From: Ileibacterium valens
GTDB lineage: Bacteria; Bacillota_I; Bacilli_A; Erysipelotrichales; Erysipelotrichaceae
DNA length: 64,000 nucleotides
Reading direction: 5' to 3'
Assembly: GCF_001945525.1 (NCBI RefSeq)
Contig: NZ_MPJW01000260.1
Coordinates: 1 to 64,000, forward strand
Program-made: the position numbers and the translations under genes
Notes under the pieces: generated by a model
Databases searched by the model: none
Seen by the model: the letters and a program-made list of their open reading frames with translations, nothing else
Told to the model about the DNA's origin: nothing
Part shown: positions 9,801-18,515 of the stretch, piece after piece
Position numbering within the stretch: the stretch's first letter is position 1
Layout: each line of letters begins with the position of its first letter

Positions 9801-11194
9801 TTACCAAGACGATCTTTGGAGATGATCATGTCTTTCGTGCTGGAACCGTCGGCACGGTTCAGGATAAAACGGCCTATGGTTTCGTTTTGGGTTATGAAGA
9901 AGAACTTGAATTGAATCCTTTTTCAGAGGCGAAGCGAAATGATCTGGCAAAAGCCTGTGAAGGAGTAAAGCGAACAACCGGTCAGCATCCAGGAGGAATC
10001 GTTGTCGTTCCGCTCGATATGGATGTTCATGACTTTACGCCGGTTCAGTTTCCTGCCAATAACCCTTATGCCGAATGGAAGACAACCCATTTTGACTTCC
10101 ATCAGATTCACGACAATATTTTGAAGTTCGATATTTTAGGCCACGTTGATCCCACCGCGATGAAGATGCTTGAACGCATGAGTGGAATTGATGTGACAAC
10201 CATTCCGATGAATGATCCGGAAACCATTTCGATCTTCTCGAGTACAGATGCCCTGAAAGTGGATTCCACCCAGTATCGGGAGTCAACTGGAGCTGCCGGA
10301 ATTCCTGAATTTGGTACGCCTTTTGTCCGCGGGATTCTCGAACTGACCAGGCCGACTACCTTTGCCGAGCTGGTTTCGATTTCCGGTCTGTCTCATGGAA
10401 CCAACGTCTGGCTGACCAATGCCAAGGATCTGATTGATGCGGGAATCTGTACCCTTCGTCAGGTCATTGGATGTCGAGATGACATCATGGTTGACCTGAT
10501 CCGTTATGGCCTTCCTTCCAAAGCCAGCTTCACGATCATGGAAAGTGTCCGAAAAGGCAAAGGACTCAATGATGACTGGGAAAAGCTGATGAAAGAGAAT
10601 CAGGTGCCGGACTGGTATATCGATTCCTGCAAAAAGATCAAATACATGTTCCCAAAAGCGCATGCTGTTGCTTATGTCATCATGGCGGTACGCATTGCCT
10701 GGTTTAAGGTGCATAAACCTTTGATTTACTATTGCCAGTTTTTCTCAATTCGATGCAACGCCTATGACATCCCAACCATGGTTCAGGGAAGAGACGCCAT
10801 TGAAAAGAGAATGTTTGCGATTGAACAGGCTCGCCAGGATAAAACGACTAAAGTATCCGATAAGGAAAATGAAATTTATGATACTCTCGTTTTGGCCTAT
10901 GAGATGGTCATGCGTGGTTATCGTTTTTCCAATCTTTCCATTTCCAGGTCTGCTGCTACTGAATTCAGAGTGGATCCAGATGATGATAAAGCCATCATTC
11001 CTCCGTTTTGTGCGGTGGATTCTCTTGGGGAAAACGTTGCAAAATCCATTGTGGCAGCCAGAGAGCAAAAGCCTTTTTTAAGCAAGGAAGATGTCCTCAA
11101 CCGCACCCAGTTATCCAGAACGCTGCTTGAAAAGCTCGACTTCATGGGAGCTCTTGAAGGTCTTGATGACGAAAATCAGCTGACATTATTCTAG
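6860..11194 (+). CDS. polC: DNA polymerase III alpha subunit, PolC type
   Basis: The 1444-residue Gram-positive replicative polymerase with built-in proofreading. In order: an N-terminal tau-interacting region; an OB-like domain near 200-290; a PHP domain starting at HVHTTFSEMDG (from 305); an inserted DEDD exonuclease with FDLETTG (Asp399, Glu401) to about 560; resumption of the PHP domain with SSDAHYVHPHEKRA; then the polymerase core. The core has GSRGSVGSS, a four-Cys zinc module (CEKC..CPDC, about 910-945), the catalytic PDIDLNF (Asp965, Asp967) and a helix-hairpin-helix C-terminus. Length matches the family. The ATG is preceded by AAAGGAGGAGGGGAGA. No clear terminator was found before 11350. 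Confidence 0.97.
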   Translation: MGMGFNDLLRDFLSDEIIVHTDQAILLEKPVYHSKSKTLNLKTVFDHPLPFPIYQKLLHDLRIALHAAIDLSIQANEKMDDINEIDRYISWITSKRKSVACFQGLHPSFSHELDLKFSSTSEDRIAKLKHAAPELKEELDKAGIHVEILVELTEETPDAGTASITLPKAAEKTGNPSVNDNRPRYRNNKKEAIQASIGELQVGMENVALTGHIFDQEMRTFRTGKSLQTIYLSDYENAVACKRFENRFCSKEDLESIKTGMFVRVTGNMVYDNYARDNVLMISSIEQIPAPVRKDENPEKRIEWHVHTTFSEMDGVCSVEEYIQQAYDWGMEAIAVTDHNVVQAFPLAQHKVEALKKKNPDRPFKVLYGCEMSMVNMDYNPVYNPAELPIEDTEFVVFDLETTGLSNRLDDIIEFGAVRMKNKEVLERKQFFINPKRPIPAHISALTHIHQSDVENAKPLEEAFEDIRAFCKDAILVAHNASFDFGMLNAAARKLGQPEFDNPVIDTLHMAYSMLNLKGYRLGNLCRHYGVAYDGEGAHRADYDAEVLCAAFTHMLNDLGPELQLADILKLGKAKDLRDALRKNRAHHINVYAKNKEGLKELFELVTLSHTKCLAYNPNGGSNVTGVPRIPKEELQKAHDRGNLLFSSACQNGEIFELAHTRSEKDLKKAMQFYDMIEVQPLACYKNLLDRHAVASKSDLQKILRFIIDAAKDLNIPVIASSDAHYVHPHEKRARDVYINAKAGGNSRHPLYKFSLADRQSMSNPDQHFLTTDEMLKAFDWLADDKLIYEIVIDNPKKMAAAMDVLYPVKDRLYPPDIEGSDQKLRDICYETARNKYGEPLPAPVKERLDRELDAIIGAGYYVVYYISHLLVKKSNEDGYLVGSRGSVGSSFVATMSGITEVNPLKPHYICEKCHHLEWIDDENIHSGFDLPDKVCPDCGEIMRGDGQDIPFETFLGFEGDKVPDIDLNFSGEYQPNAHAFTKTIFGDDHVFRAGTVGTVQDKTAYGFVLGYEEELELNPFSEAKRNDLAKACEGVKRTTGQHPGGIVVVPLDMDVHDFTPVQFPANNPYAEWKTTHFDFHQIHDNILKFDILGHVDPTAMKMLERMSGIDVTTIPMNDPETISIFSSTDALKVDSTQYRESTGAAGIPEFGTPFVRGILELTRPTTFAELVSISGLSHGTNVWLTNAKDLIDAGICTLRQVIGCRDDIMVDLIRYGLPSKASFTIMESVRKGKGLNDDWEKLMKENQVPDWYIDSCKKIKYMFPKAHAVAYVIMAVRIAWFKVHKPLIYYCQFFSIRCNAYDIPTMVQGRDAIEKRMFAIEQARQDKTTKVSDKENEIYDTLVLAYEMVMRGYRFSNLSISRSAATEFRVDPDDDKAIIPPFCAVDSLGENVAKSIVAAREQKPFLSKEDVLNRTQLSRTLLEKLDFMGALEGLDDENQLTLF

Positions 11195-11316
11195 ATGCAT
11201 ACTTTTGACCTTTGTTTTAACTCGCAGTTACTGATTTGGAACTTTTTTTGAACTGACAGAAAGATAATCCGTCAGTTAAACAGACGGAAAGCTCTTCATC
11301 ATGCCTGAATGGTCCG

Positions 11317-11325
11317 TGTTATAAT
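11317..11325 (+). promoter_or_regulatory. Extended -10 promoter for the DinJ-like gene
   Basis: TGTTATAAT, an extended -10 element with perfect TATAAT, lies 24 bases before the ATG at 11350. The same nine bases occur upstream of pgk (17252-17260). No good -35 was seen. It implies that the small gene is transcribed independently of polC. Confidence 0.55.
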
Positions 11326-11349
11326 TTTATCCATAAGTGAGGTATCCAT

Positions 11350-11658
11350 ATGGCAGTAACAAATGTCAGCTTTGAAATGAATGACAAACTAAAAAATCAG
11401 ATGGAAGAAATCTGTGAAGATCTTGGTATGAGCATGGATGATGCTTTCCAGATTTTCGCCAGAAAAATGGTAAATGAAGAAGGGCTTCCTTTTGAAGTGA
11501 CTGAAGCGGATTATCCGGTGGATGAAAAAGAAGAAAAACTCAAAAAGGCCTGCGCTATCGCAGCTGCCGCCGCGGCTGTATGTGCATTAATCGCCCTGAT
11601 TGTCCGTCTGTTCCACAAAAAAGAAGAGAAAAAAGAAGAACGTCATTTCTGGTTCTAA
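11350..11658 (+). CDS. RelB/DinJ antitoxin-like protein with C-terminal membrane segment
   Basis: 102 residues. Residues 1-50 resemble the ribbon-helix-helix and early helices of RelB/DinJ antitoxins: a VSFEMNDKLKNQ strand-helix start, an LGMSMDDAFQIF helix, and the conserved LPFEV block at 46-50. Instead of the usual toxin-wrapping tail, residues 67-88 form an alanine-rich hydrophobic segment long enough to span a membrane, flanked by lysines and ending in KKEEKKEE. No toxin-like gene adjoins it, and it has its own promoter and terminator. GAGG lies 6 bases before the ATG. It may be a membrane-tethered regulator or a domesticated antitoxin. Function unknown. Confidence 0.75.
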   Translation: MAVTNVSFEMNDKLKNQMEEICEDLGMSMDDAFQIFARKMVNEEGLPFEVTEADYPVDEKEEKLKKACAIAAAAAAVCALIALIVRLFHKKEEKKEERHFWF

Positions 11659-11698
11659 AGCCAAAAAGACCAGTCAACGTTTTTCAGCTTTCAATTCA

Positions 11699-11730
11699 GG
11701 CAAGATCCGATCATGGGTTTTGCCTTTTTT
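11699..11730 (+). terminator. Terminator after the DinJ-like gene
   Basis: GGCAAGATCC (11699-11708) pairs with GGGTTTTGCC (11715-11724), with two G-U pairs, followed by TTTTTT. Confidence 0.85.
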
Positions 11731-11972
11731 CAATTGGGTTCATTCACTTTTTGGAATAAAAAACGAGAAAAACACAGAAAAAACCATAAACAGAGTCCTA
11801 GATGGGTGTGAATGTGGTAAAAAGGGCAATTAATTTTCCTGACAGGTTTTGTAAAAGCTATGAAATTACAGATTTTTTATCTGAATTTCTTTACAATGGA
11901 CAAAGACCGGCTTTAGCCGTCCACAGACCATGCAAGATGGTTATTCAGAAAAGGAAAGAAAGGAATCTTTGT

Positions 11973-13202
11973 ATGAGAGATTGCGAAATGTTCGAAATTA
12001 TCGAACGCGAAGAAAATCGACAGAAAGACAATGTTGAACTGATTGCATCTGAGAATTTTGTATCATCCGAGGTGAGGGAAGCTCAGGGCTCCGTCCTGAC
12101 CAATAAATATGCTGAAGGCTACCCAGGCAAACGCTACTATGGCGGCTGTGTATATGTCGATCAGGCAGAAGATCTCGCCAGAAAAAGGGCACTTGAACTC
12201 TTTGGCGCAGAGCATGTCAATGTGCAGGCTCATTCCGGATCACAGGCCAATATGTCTGTTTATCAGACCATTCTTGAACCAGGCGATACCGTGCTTGGTA
12301 TGGACCTGACCAGTGGAGGACATCTGACTCATGGCCATCCGCTGAACTTTTCAGGACGCACCTATAATTTTGTTCCTTACAATGTGGATCCAGAAACTGA
12401 ACGGATCGACTACGATACACTTGAAGAACTCGCTCTTGAACACCATCCAAAACTGATCGTTGCCGGAGCTTCTGCTTATCCGCGCACGATTGACTTTGAA
12501 CGTCTTGGTGATATTGCCAGGAAATCAGGCGCTTACCTGATGGTTGACATGGCTCATATTGCCGGACTGGTTGCTGCCGGAGTTCACCCTTCTCCAATCC
12601 CATATGCTGACTTTGTCACTACAACAACCCATAAAACTTTACGCGGTCCTCGCGGCGGTATGGTTTTCTGCAAGGAAGAATTTGCAAAAAAACTTGATTC
12701 AAGAACATTCCCAGGCATTCAGGGCGGACCGCTTGAACATGTTATCGCGGCAAAAGGAATCGCATTGTATGAAGCCAGTCAGCCGGAATTCAAAGAATAC
12801 GCTAAGCAGATCATTAAAAACGTTCAGGTGATGGCAGACGTCTTTAATGAAAATGGTTTCCGCCTGGTTTCAGGAGGAAGCGACAATCACCTGCTTTTAA
12901 TTGATACAATCGCTTCGGTGAATATGACAGGTAAGGATGCGGAAAAACTTCTCGATGAGGCCGGTATTACTGTCAATAAGAACACCATCCCGTTTGATCA
13001 GCAAAAACCATTCATTACCAGTGGAATTCGCTTAGGTTCAGCAGCCATGACTTCGCGGGGATTCAAGGAAGATGAATTCAGAAAAGTTGCCAACTGGATC
13101 GTTGAAGTATTAAAAGCCGGTGATGAAGAGACGGCTTTTCGAGTAAAGGAAGAAGTCGTAGCGCTGACACGTCAGTTCCCAACTGAGGCAGTTCTTGATT
13201 AA
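11973..13202 (+). CDS. glyA: Serine hydroxymethyltransferase
   Basis: A 409-residue pyridoxal-phosphate enzyme converting serine plus tetrahydrofolate to glycine plus methylene-tetrahydrofolate, the main entry to one-carbon units. The sequence has IASENF near the N-terminus, [23 protein letters not shown], and the cofactor-lysine motif [14 protein letters not shown]. The start is ATG 11973 with AAAGGAA just before it; the frame is open upstream to 11802 but those residues are not family-like. The 11731-11972 region has a small CGGC/GCCG hairpin but no folate riboswitch was recognised. It overlaps rlmH by eight bases. Confidence 0.97.
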   Translation: MRDCEMFEIIEREENRQKDNVELIASENFVSSEVREAQGSVLTNKYAEGYPGKRYYGGCVYVDQAEDLARKRALELFGAEHVNVQAHSGSQANMSVYQTILEPGDTVLGMDLTSGGHLTHGHPLNFSGRTYNFVPYNVDPETERIDYDTLEELALEHHPKLIVAGASAYPRTIDFERLGDIARKSGAYLMVDMAHIAGLVAAGVHPSPIPYADFVTTTTHKTLRGPRGGMVFCKEEFAKKLDSRTFPGIQGGPLEHVIAAKGIALYEASQPEFKEYAKQIIKNVQVMADVFNENGFRLVSGGSDNHLLLIDTIASVNMTGKDAEKLLDEAGITVNKNTIPFDQQKPFITSGIRLGSAAMTSRGFKEDEFRKVANWIVEVLKAGDEETAFRVKEEVVALTRQFPTEAVLD

Positions 13203-13668
13203 ACTTTTTGCCATCGGAAAAAATAAGGATAAACATCTTCAGGCGTTATGCAATGAATATCTCAAACGGATTACGCCATTTATGAAGATTACCGAAGAAG
13301 AGTTCAGGGATGAACCGGATGTTCATTCTGAAAGAGAAGGGGAAGCCAGACGGATTAAGGAAGCGGAAGGAACCAGGGTTCTTTCAAAAATTAAGCCGCA
13401 GGACTTTGTTGTATTGCTCGATCTGCATGGAAAGATGGTCTCTTCAGAAGAATTTGCCAGACTTCGCGAAGACTGGTCAAGTCGACCAGGTGATCTTGTA
13501 TTTGTGATTGCCGGAAGCCTTGGACCCAGTGAAGATCTGGTAAAAAGAGCCAATTACAGATGGAAGATTTCGGATCTGACCCTGACTCATCTCATGTGCC
13601 GGCTGATTGTTCTTGAACAGATTTATCGATCGTTTATGATTGAAAATCATCGGACTTACCATAAATAG
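13195..13668 (+). CDS. rlmH: 23S rRNA (pseudouridine1915-N3)-methyltransferase RlmH
   Basis: A 157-residue SPOUT-class methyltransferase that modifies pseudouridine 1915 of 23S rRNA on assembled 70S ribosomes. Family marks are [14 protein letters not shown] at the start, a [13 protein letters not shown] segment, the [10 protein letters not shown] cofactor knot, and a C-terminal [18 protein letters not shown]. Translation begins at TTG 13195 inside the end of glyA, preceded by GAGG in glyA coding sequence. No later start would keep the conserved first strand. Co-translation with glyA is likely. Confidence 0.95.
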   Translation: MIKLFAIGKNKDKHLQALCNEYLKRITPFMKITEEEFRDEPDVHSEREGEARRIKEAEGTRVLSKIKPQDFVVLLDLHGKMVSSEEFARLREDWSSRPGDLVFVIAGSLGPSEDLVKRANYRWKISDLTLTHLMCRLIVLEQIYRSFMIENHRTYHK

Positions 13669-13792
13669 TCATAACATCGTTAAGATAGTATAGAGTGACC
13701 GGTTTTGCCGGGCAGAATGACCTGATGAATTTTTGGAATGTTTTGTAGATTTAGTTTTAAAGATTTAGATGGAAATCACCGATTGCCTTTGA

Positions 13793-15433
13793 ATGGTGAG
13801 GCGATCTTCCGGGATAGAAAAGATCAATGATATGCGACGTAATGTAAAAAATTATTTATGTGTTCTGCTTCTGATTTCGACTGTCTATTTCATGTCGATG
13901 ACTTATCTGCGTGCGGAAGAAACCAGAACACGTCTGATTCGGATCGAACGAACGGAAGATGTCAGTCTGCCTACGGGATGGTATCTTCTGACCGCAGCGC
14001 AGGGTCTGATTATTTTTGTGGATGCCTTTTATCTGATCGCATCGAAGGGGAACCGAAAAACATTCAAACAGACCATGGAATCTGTTCCCGTTCGTGTCAT
14101 CGGAGGACTAAGTGCTCTTGGCGGAGGAAGTGCCGGGATCATGCTTTCTGTTGGGCTGATTGGCGCCATGCCTGCGCTTGAGATGCCGCATTTAAACCTG
14201 CCAGAAGAAAAAGTGGCGCAAGGTGAGCCGGAAGGTGAAGAAGAACAGACCTATGTTTTCCCTGTTCCTGAGCTTCCGCCTTTAATGCCAGTGGAAAATC
14301 TGGCATCACAGGCGAATGGAGTCTTAGTCATCTCTGATGCACAGGATCTTTCGGAGCAGGCAATCAGCGACCAGAGCGATATTTCTGCCATTCTTGCAGC
14401 TCCTGGTGCTCAGTTGTCGCTGGTGGGTTCTTCTATTGTCAAAAGCGGAGATGCCTCTTCGCCGGAGAATGCAATGGCCTATGGACTCAATGCAGGACTA
14501 TTTGTTCGTGAGGGCGCAGCAGCCAATATTATGGGCAGTTTGCTGAGTACGGCTGCAAATGGATCGCCAGGAGCAGCAGCCAATGGTTCTGGCGCGGTTC
14601 TTTCCATATCGGATTCAAATATTTCAACTTCTGGGGCCTTTTCTCCTGCAGTGATGTCTTTGTTTCAGGGAAGTGTCACCTGTGGAAATGATCAGATCAG
14701 TACTTCAGAAGCACAATCACCGGTGCTGGTTGCAAGAGCCAATGGATCAATTAATGCCAGCGGCGGCGGATTATATGCCTATGGACCTCAATCTACTCTG
14801 ATATACGGAGATGGAAAGTTTGAGCTGAATTCGGTCTATGGTCAGTCTTCAGGCGGATCGCTGATGTTTTTGCAGAATGGGGCTGAAGTTTCCTTAAACG
14901 GATGTACTATGAGTGCTTCGGGTCTTTACTCCGATGGTCTCGAAGGTGGAATTTATATTAATGGATTCGATGAAAATGGAAGAGAGAAGAAGATGATGGT
15001 AAATCTGAATTCTAATTCTCTTTCATTAACTCAGAGCGGTAATGGAGATATTCCAATCCCGATGTTTCATACGGTGGGCGGACAGACTCAGATCAATCTT
15101 TCGAACTCTTCCTTAAGAATTCCTTCCGGCTTATTTGGTTATGTTGAAGGTGGGAAGACGGAGATGAATCTGGATATGCAGAGTGCATATGGCTCCTACG
15201 TAGTGGATGGAGCAGCTTCGTTGAACTTACAGCTGCTGAATTCTTCATCCTATACTGGAATTATCAATACTGAAAATACGGGTGCTGAAGTCAATCTTCA
15301 TATCGATGCAAGCAGTACGCTGTCTCTGACAGGTGATATCTATCTGTCGTCCTTTACAGATGATCAGACAGATTATTCAAATATCGCATTTAATGGATAT
15401 ATGATTTATGTTCAGGGAAATCCAATCCTGTAA
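13793..15433 (+). CDS. Predicted membrane-anchored repeat (beta-helix-like) surface protein, function unknown
   Basis: 546 residues, not matched to a named family. Hydrophobic segments lie at about 21-38, 63-83 and 102-125. A Pro/Glu-rich linker (135-165) follows. The remaining ~380 residues are rich in Gly, Ser, Asn and Ala with recurring short strands and turns (for example N-G-S-G-A, S-A-S-G, L-N-G-C), as in right-handed beta-helix or pectate-lyase-like surface proteins. No catalytic motif, sortase signal or lipobox was seen. The start is uncertain: ATG 13793 and ATG 13832 both lack a good ribosome binding site. It is flanked by rlmH and a terminator, so it is probably monocistronic. A binding or adhesion role is inference only. 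Confidence 0.6.
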   Translation: MVRRSSGIEKINDMRRNVKNYLCVLLLISTVYFMSMTYLRAEETRTRLIRIERTEDVSLPTGWYLLTAAQGLIIFVDAFYLIASKGNRKTFKQTMESVPVRVIGGLSALGGGSAGIMLSVGLIGAMPALEMPHLNLPEEKVAQGEPEGEEEQTYVFPVPELPPLMPVENLASQANGVLVISDAQDLSEQAISDQSDISAILAAPGAQLSLVGSSIVKSGDASSPENAMAYGLNAGLFVREGAAANIMGSLLSTAANGSPGAAANGSGAVLSISDSNISTSGAFSPAVMSLFQGSVTCGNDQISTSEAQSPVLVARANGSINASGGGLYAYGPQSTLIYGDGKFELNSVYGQSSGGSLMFLQNGAEVSLNGCTMSASGLYSDGLEGGIYINGFDENGREKKMMVNLNSNSLSLTQSGNGDIPIPMFHTVGGQTQINLSNSSLRIPSGLFGYVEGGKTEMNLDMQSAYGSYVVDGAASLNLQLLNSSSYTGIINTENTGAEVNLHIDASSTLSLTGDIYLSSFTDDQTDYSNIAFNGYMIYVQGNPIL

Positions 15434-15536
15434 GTGATATCGTCCACGAATCAGTTCTCAGACCATCAAAGTGAGAATGAATCCACTGATTCAGTAAGGC
15501 AGATTCAACTTGCTCTGAAAATTAAAAAATGAATAT

Positions 15537-15570
15537 AAAATCCTCCGAATCGGTCGTTCGGAGGATTTTT
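15537..15570 (+). terminator. Terminator after the surface-protein gene
   Basis: TCCTCCGAA (15541-15549) pairs with TTCGGAGGA (15557-15565), extended by A/T pairs and followed by TTTTT. A further inverted repeat (GAATCAGT ... ACTGATTC) lies between the stop codon and this hairpin. Confidence 0.88.
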
Positions 15571-15659
15571 ACTATCAGGAGTTTGAATATTTAGTGATAT
15601 GTATGAAAGCAGGGACAGATTGTCATTATGATTTCATTTTGAATGAATTCCTGAGGCCA

Positions 15660-17027
15660 TCAGCCAAAGTAGCTGACCAGACCGATAATAAAGAGAATCA
15701 AAATAATCACTGGCAGGCCATAAGAACAATAGCCTTTAAGCCATTGAGGAAACCGCAGACCTTTTCCTTCGTTTACCTCATCAGTAAATGCGTTCCATCC
15801 CCAGCCAAGTTTCGAGGTGCAGTAGATCACAAAGATCAATGATCCGATTGGCAGAAGGATATTGGATACTAAAAAGTCTTCAAAATCCAGAATTGTATTT
15901 CCTGCCTTTAATGGTTCAATCCAGGAAAGAACATTAAATCCCAAAGCACATGGCAGGGACAGGAAGAAAACGATAAATGTATTGATCAGACAGGCTTTTG
16001 AACGGCTCCAGCCAGTCAGATCCATTGTTCCCGAAATGATATTCTCGAATACCGCCAATACGGTTGAAAGAGCGGCAAAACTCATGAATACAAAGAATAA
16101 GGCTCCCCATAACTGTCCCATCGGCATGGCGTTAAAGATATTCGGTAAGGTAATAAAGATCAGTGAAGGTCCGGCTGTTACTTCGACGTTGTAGGCAAAG
16201 CAGCTTGGAATAATGATCAGACCTGCAGTAATGGCTACAAAAGTATCCAGCAGGCTTACATTCACTGATTCTGATAGTAATGAATGATCCTTTTGAATGT
16301 AACTGCCAAAGATAGCCATACTTCCCATTCCTAAAGATAAAGAGAAGAAAGCCTGATTCATTGCATTAACAATCACGGTTGCCCAGCCGATTTCGTGTAC
16401 CCTTTGCAGATCAGGCATCAGATAAAACCGCAGTCCTTCTGAAGCCCCCGGCGCAAGCACTGAGTTGATGGCTAACAGGACCATGATTCCAAGAAGGGCA
16501 AGCATCATCCATTTGGTAATTCGTTCAAGCCCATTCTGCAGACCGATGGCACAGATACTAAAACCGGCGACTACGCTGATTCCCATATACAACACCAGTG
16601 AATATGGATCCTGAATCATCTGATCAAAGTGAGCGCTGACTGCCGAAGCATCCATCCCATTGAATGTTCCAGAGGCCATTTCCACAAAGTAGCGAAGCAT
16701 CCATCCGGCTACTGTGGTATAAAACATCATCAGGATATAGTTTCCGGCAAAAGCGATCTTTCCGTGAAGAGGCCAGAACCTCTTTTTTGGTGTCAGGGTT
16801 TCATAAATCCTGACGATGGAGCGTTTGGCACTGCGGCCAATCGCAAATTCCATACACATCACCGGCAATCCAAGGATCACCAGAAAAAAGAGATAAAAAA
16901 GTATGAAGATGGCTCCGCCGTTCTGTCCAGCGACGTATGGAAATTTCCATACGTTTCCAATTCCGATCGCACATCCGGCAGAAAGCAGGATGAACCCCAG
17001 GCGCGAGCCGAGTTTTTCTCGTTCCAT
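15660..17027 (-). CDS. Sodium-dependent transporter, neurotransmitter:sodium symporter (SNF) family
   Basis: A 455-residue LeuT-fold membrane protein with about 11-12 hydrophobic segments. The N-terminal signature GFILLSAGCAIGIGNVWKFPY is the sodium and substrate site of transmembrane helix 1, followed by GGAIFILFYLFFLVILGLPV (helix 2). Bacterial members carry amino acids such as tryptophan, tyrosine or leucine; the substrate cannot be read from sequence. The start is ATG 17027 with AAAGGA nine bases before it. The frame is open a further 88 codons, but that extension is not family-like. It is divergent from pgk across a 287-base gap. The end lies 90 bases beyond the neighbouring plus-strand terminator. 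Confidence 0.92.
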   Translation of the reverse strand: MEREKLGSRLGFILLSAGCAIGIGNVWKFPYVAGQNGGAIFILFYLFFLVILGLPVMCMEFAIGRSAKRSIVRIYETLTPKKRFWPLHGKIAFAGNYILMMFYTTVAGWMLRYFVEMASGTFNGMDASAVSAHFDQMIQDPYSLVLYMGISVVAGFSICAIGLQNGLERITKWMMLALLGIMVLLAINSVLAPGASEGLRFYLMPDLQRVHEIGWATVIVNAMNQAFFSLSLGMGSMAIFGSYIQKDHSLLSESVNVSLLDTFVAITAGLIIIPSCFAYNVEVTAGPSLIFITLPNIFNAMPMGQLWGALFFVFMSFAALSTVLAVFENIISGTMDLTGWSRSKACLINTFIVFFLSLPCALGFNVLSWIEPLKAGNTILDFEDFLVSNILLPIGSLIFVIYCTSKLGWGWNAFTDEVNEGKGLRFPQWLKGYCSYGLPVIILILFIIGLVSYFG

Positions 17028-17251
17028 AAACGATTCCTTTCCATTTTTCTGTCTTTTTAAAGCCTCTGAAGAGATTTTTACAAATGATTCAAAAGACGCT
17101 TTGAGTAAAAAAGACAATAAGAAATAGAGTAACTTGTCAAAGCAAAACAAGCAATGGAAGAATGGACAGGAAAATTGAAAAATTTGTGAAAGCTGTTCTG
17201 AAAACCTGACGGAAACAGTGAAAAGAATCCATAGAATGGGTTTAATGAGGG

Positions 17252-17288
17252 TGTTATAATGAGGAGGACAAATGCTTTGAAAGCATTT
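17252..17288 (+). promoter_or_regulatory. pgk promoter with a 19-bp palindrome at the transcript start
   Basis: TGTTATAAT (17252-17260) is an extended -10 element. Ten bases later, 17270-17288 is the perfect palindrome AAATGCTTTGAAAGCATTT (9+1+9), right where the transcript would begin. It could be an operator for a glycolytic repressor or a 5' mRNA-stabilising hairpin. The ribosome binding site AGGAGG follows downstream. Confidence 0.6.
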
Positions 17289-17314
17289 CAATTATAGGAG
17301 GAAAATTACGCTCT

Positions 17315-18496
17315 ATGGCAAAGAAAACTGTCAAAGATCTGGACGTTAAAGGCAAAAAAGTCATCGTCCGTGCTGACCTGAATGTTCCTCATAAAGGCAG
17401 CGAAATTACCAACGACAATCGGGTTAAGGCAGCCGTTCCTACGCTGAAATATCTGACTGACAATGGTGCAAAAGTTATCCTGATGTCTCATCTTGGCAAA
17501 GTGAAGACTGAAGAAGATAAAGCAAAAAATGATTTAGGTATCGTAGCTCCACGCCTTCAGGAACTCATGCCGGAAGTTAAGGTTGAATTCTGCCCTGTAA
17601 CCCGTGGAAAAGAACTCGAAGACATGGTTGAAGCTCTTGAACCAGGAAACATCCTTCTTGTTCAGAACACCCGTTATGAAAAAGGCGAAAGCAAGAATGA
17701 TCCAGAACTTGGAAAATACTTGGCTTCTTTAGGTGATGTATTTGTAGAAGACGCTTTCGGTTCTGTACACCGCGCCCATGCTTCTACTGTAGGCATCCCT
17801 GAAAACATTGCTGAAAACGGACTTGGATTCCTGGTAGAAAAAGAAGTTGACATGCTTGGCAAAGCAGTTGATGATCCAGTACGTCCATTCGTTGCTATTC
17901 TTGGCGGTGCAAAAGTTTCTGATAAGATTGCCGTTATCGAAAACATGCTCGACAAAGCTGACAAAGTTATCGTTGGCGGTGGAATGGCTTACACATTCGA
18001 AAAAGCGCTCGGTCACGAAGTAGGTAACTCTCTGCTTGAAGAAGACAAGATCGAACTGGCTAAATCCATCCTTGAAAAAGGAAAGGATAAACTCGTTTTA
18101 CCGGTGGATACTGTTGCTGCAGACAAATTCGCCAATGACGCCAACACAATGATCGTTGAAGAAAACATTCCAGATGGCTGGATGGGTCTCGATATTGGAC
18201 CAAAATCCATCGAACTGTTCAAGGATACCCTGCAGGGTGCCAAGACTGTAGTATGGAATGGACCAATGGGTGTATTTGAAATGCCTAACTTTGCCAAAGG
18301 AACTCTTGCTGTATGTGAAGCAATTTCCGAACTGCCAGGTGCAACTACTGTAATTGGCGGTGGTGATTCTGCTGCAGCGGCTATTCAGCTTGGATTTGAA
18401 GACAAATTCAGCCACATTTCTACTGGCGGCGGTGCCAGCCTTGAATACATGGAAGGCAAGACACTCCCAGGTATTGCTGTAATTTCTGAAAAATAA
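17315..18496 (+). CDS. pgk: Phosphoglycerate kinase
   Basis: A 393-residue glycolytic enzyme transferring phosphate from 1,3-bisphosphoglycerate to ADP. The motifs [12 protein letters not shown] near the N-terminus, the SHLGK block, [13 protein letters not shown], the [12 protein letters not shown] hinge, the nucleotide-binding GPMGVFE, and GGGDSAAA near the C-terminus are all in place. Family length is normal. An AGGAGG site stands 13 bases before the ATG, slightly long. It forms an operon with tpiA (19-base gap), and the pair ends in a strong terminator. gap, pgm and eno are not adjacent, so the glycolytic cluster is split in this genome. Confidence 0.97.
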   Translation: MAKKTVKDLDVKGKKVIVRADLNVPHKGSEITNDNRVKAAVPTLKYLTDNGAKVILMSHLGKVKTEEDKAKNDLGIVAPRLQELMPEVKVEFCPVTRGKELEDMVEALEPGNILLVQNTRYEKGESKNDPELGKYLASLGDVFVEDAFGSVHRAHASTVGIPENIAENGLGFLVEKEVDMLGKAVDDPVRPFVAILGGAKVSDKIAVIENMLDKADKVIVGGGMAYTFEKALGHEVGNSLLEEDKIELAKSILEKGKDKLVLPVDTVAADKFANDANTMIVEENIPDGWMGLDIGPKSIELFKDTLQGAKTVVWNGPMGVFEMPNFAKGTLAVCEAISELPGATTVIGGGDSAAAAIQLGFEDKFSHISTGGGASLEYMEGKTLPGIAVISEK

Positions 18497-18515
18497 GAGA
18501 AGAGGACCCTAACTG

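Noticed and set aside
11733-11972. Folate (THF) riboswitch upstream of glyA
   Set aside because: Only a small CGGC/GCCG hairpin was found; the conserved aptamer sequences are absent.
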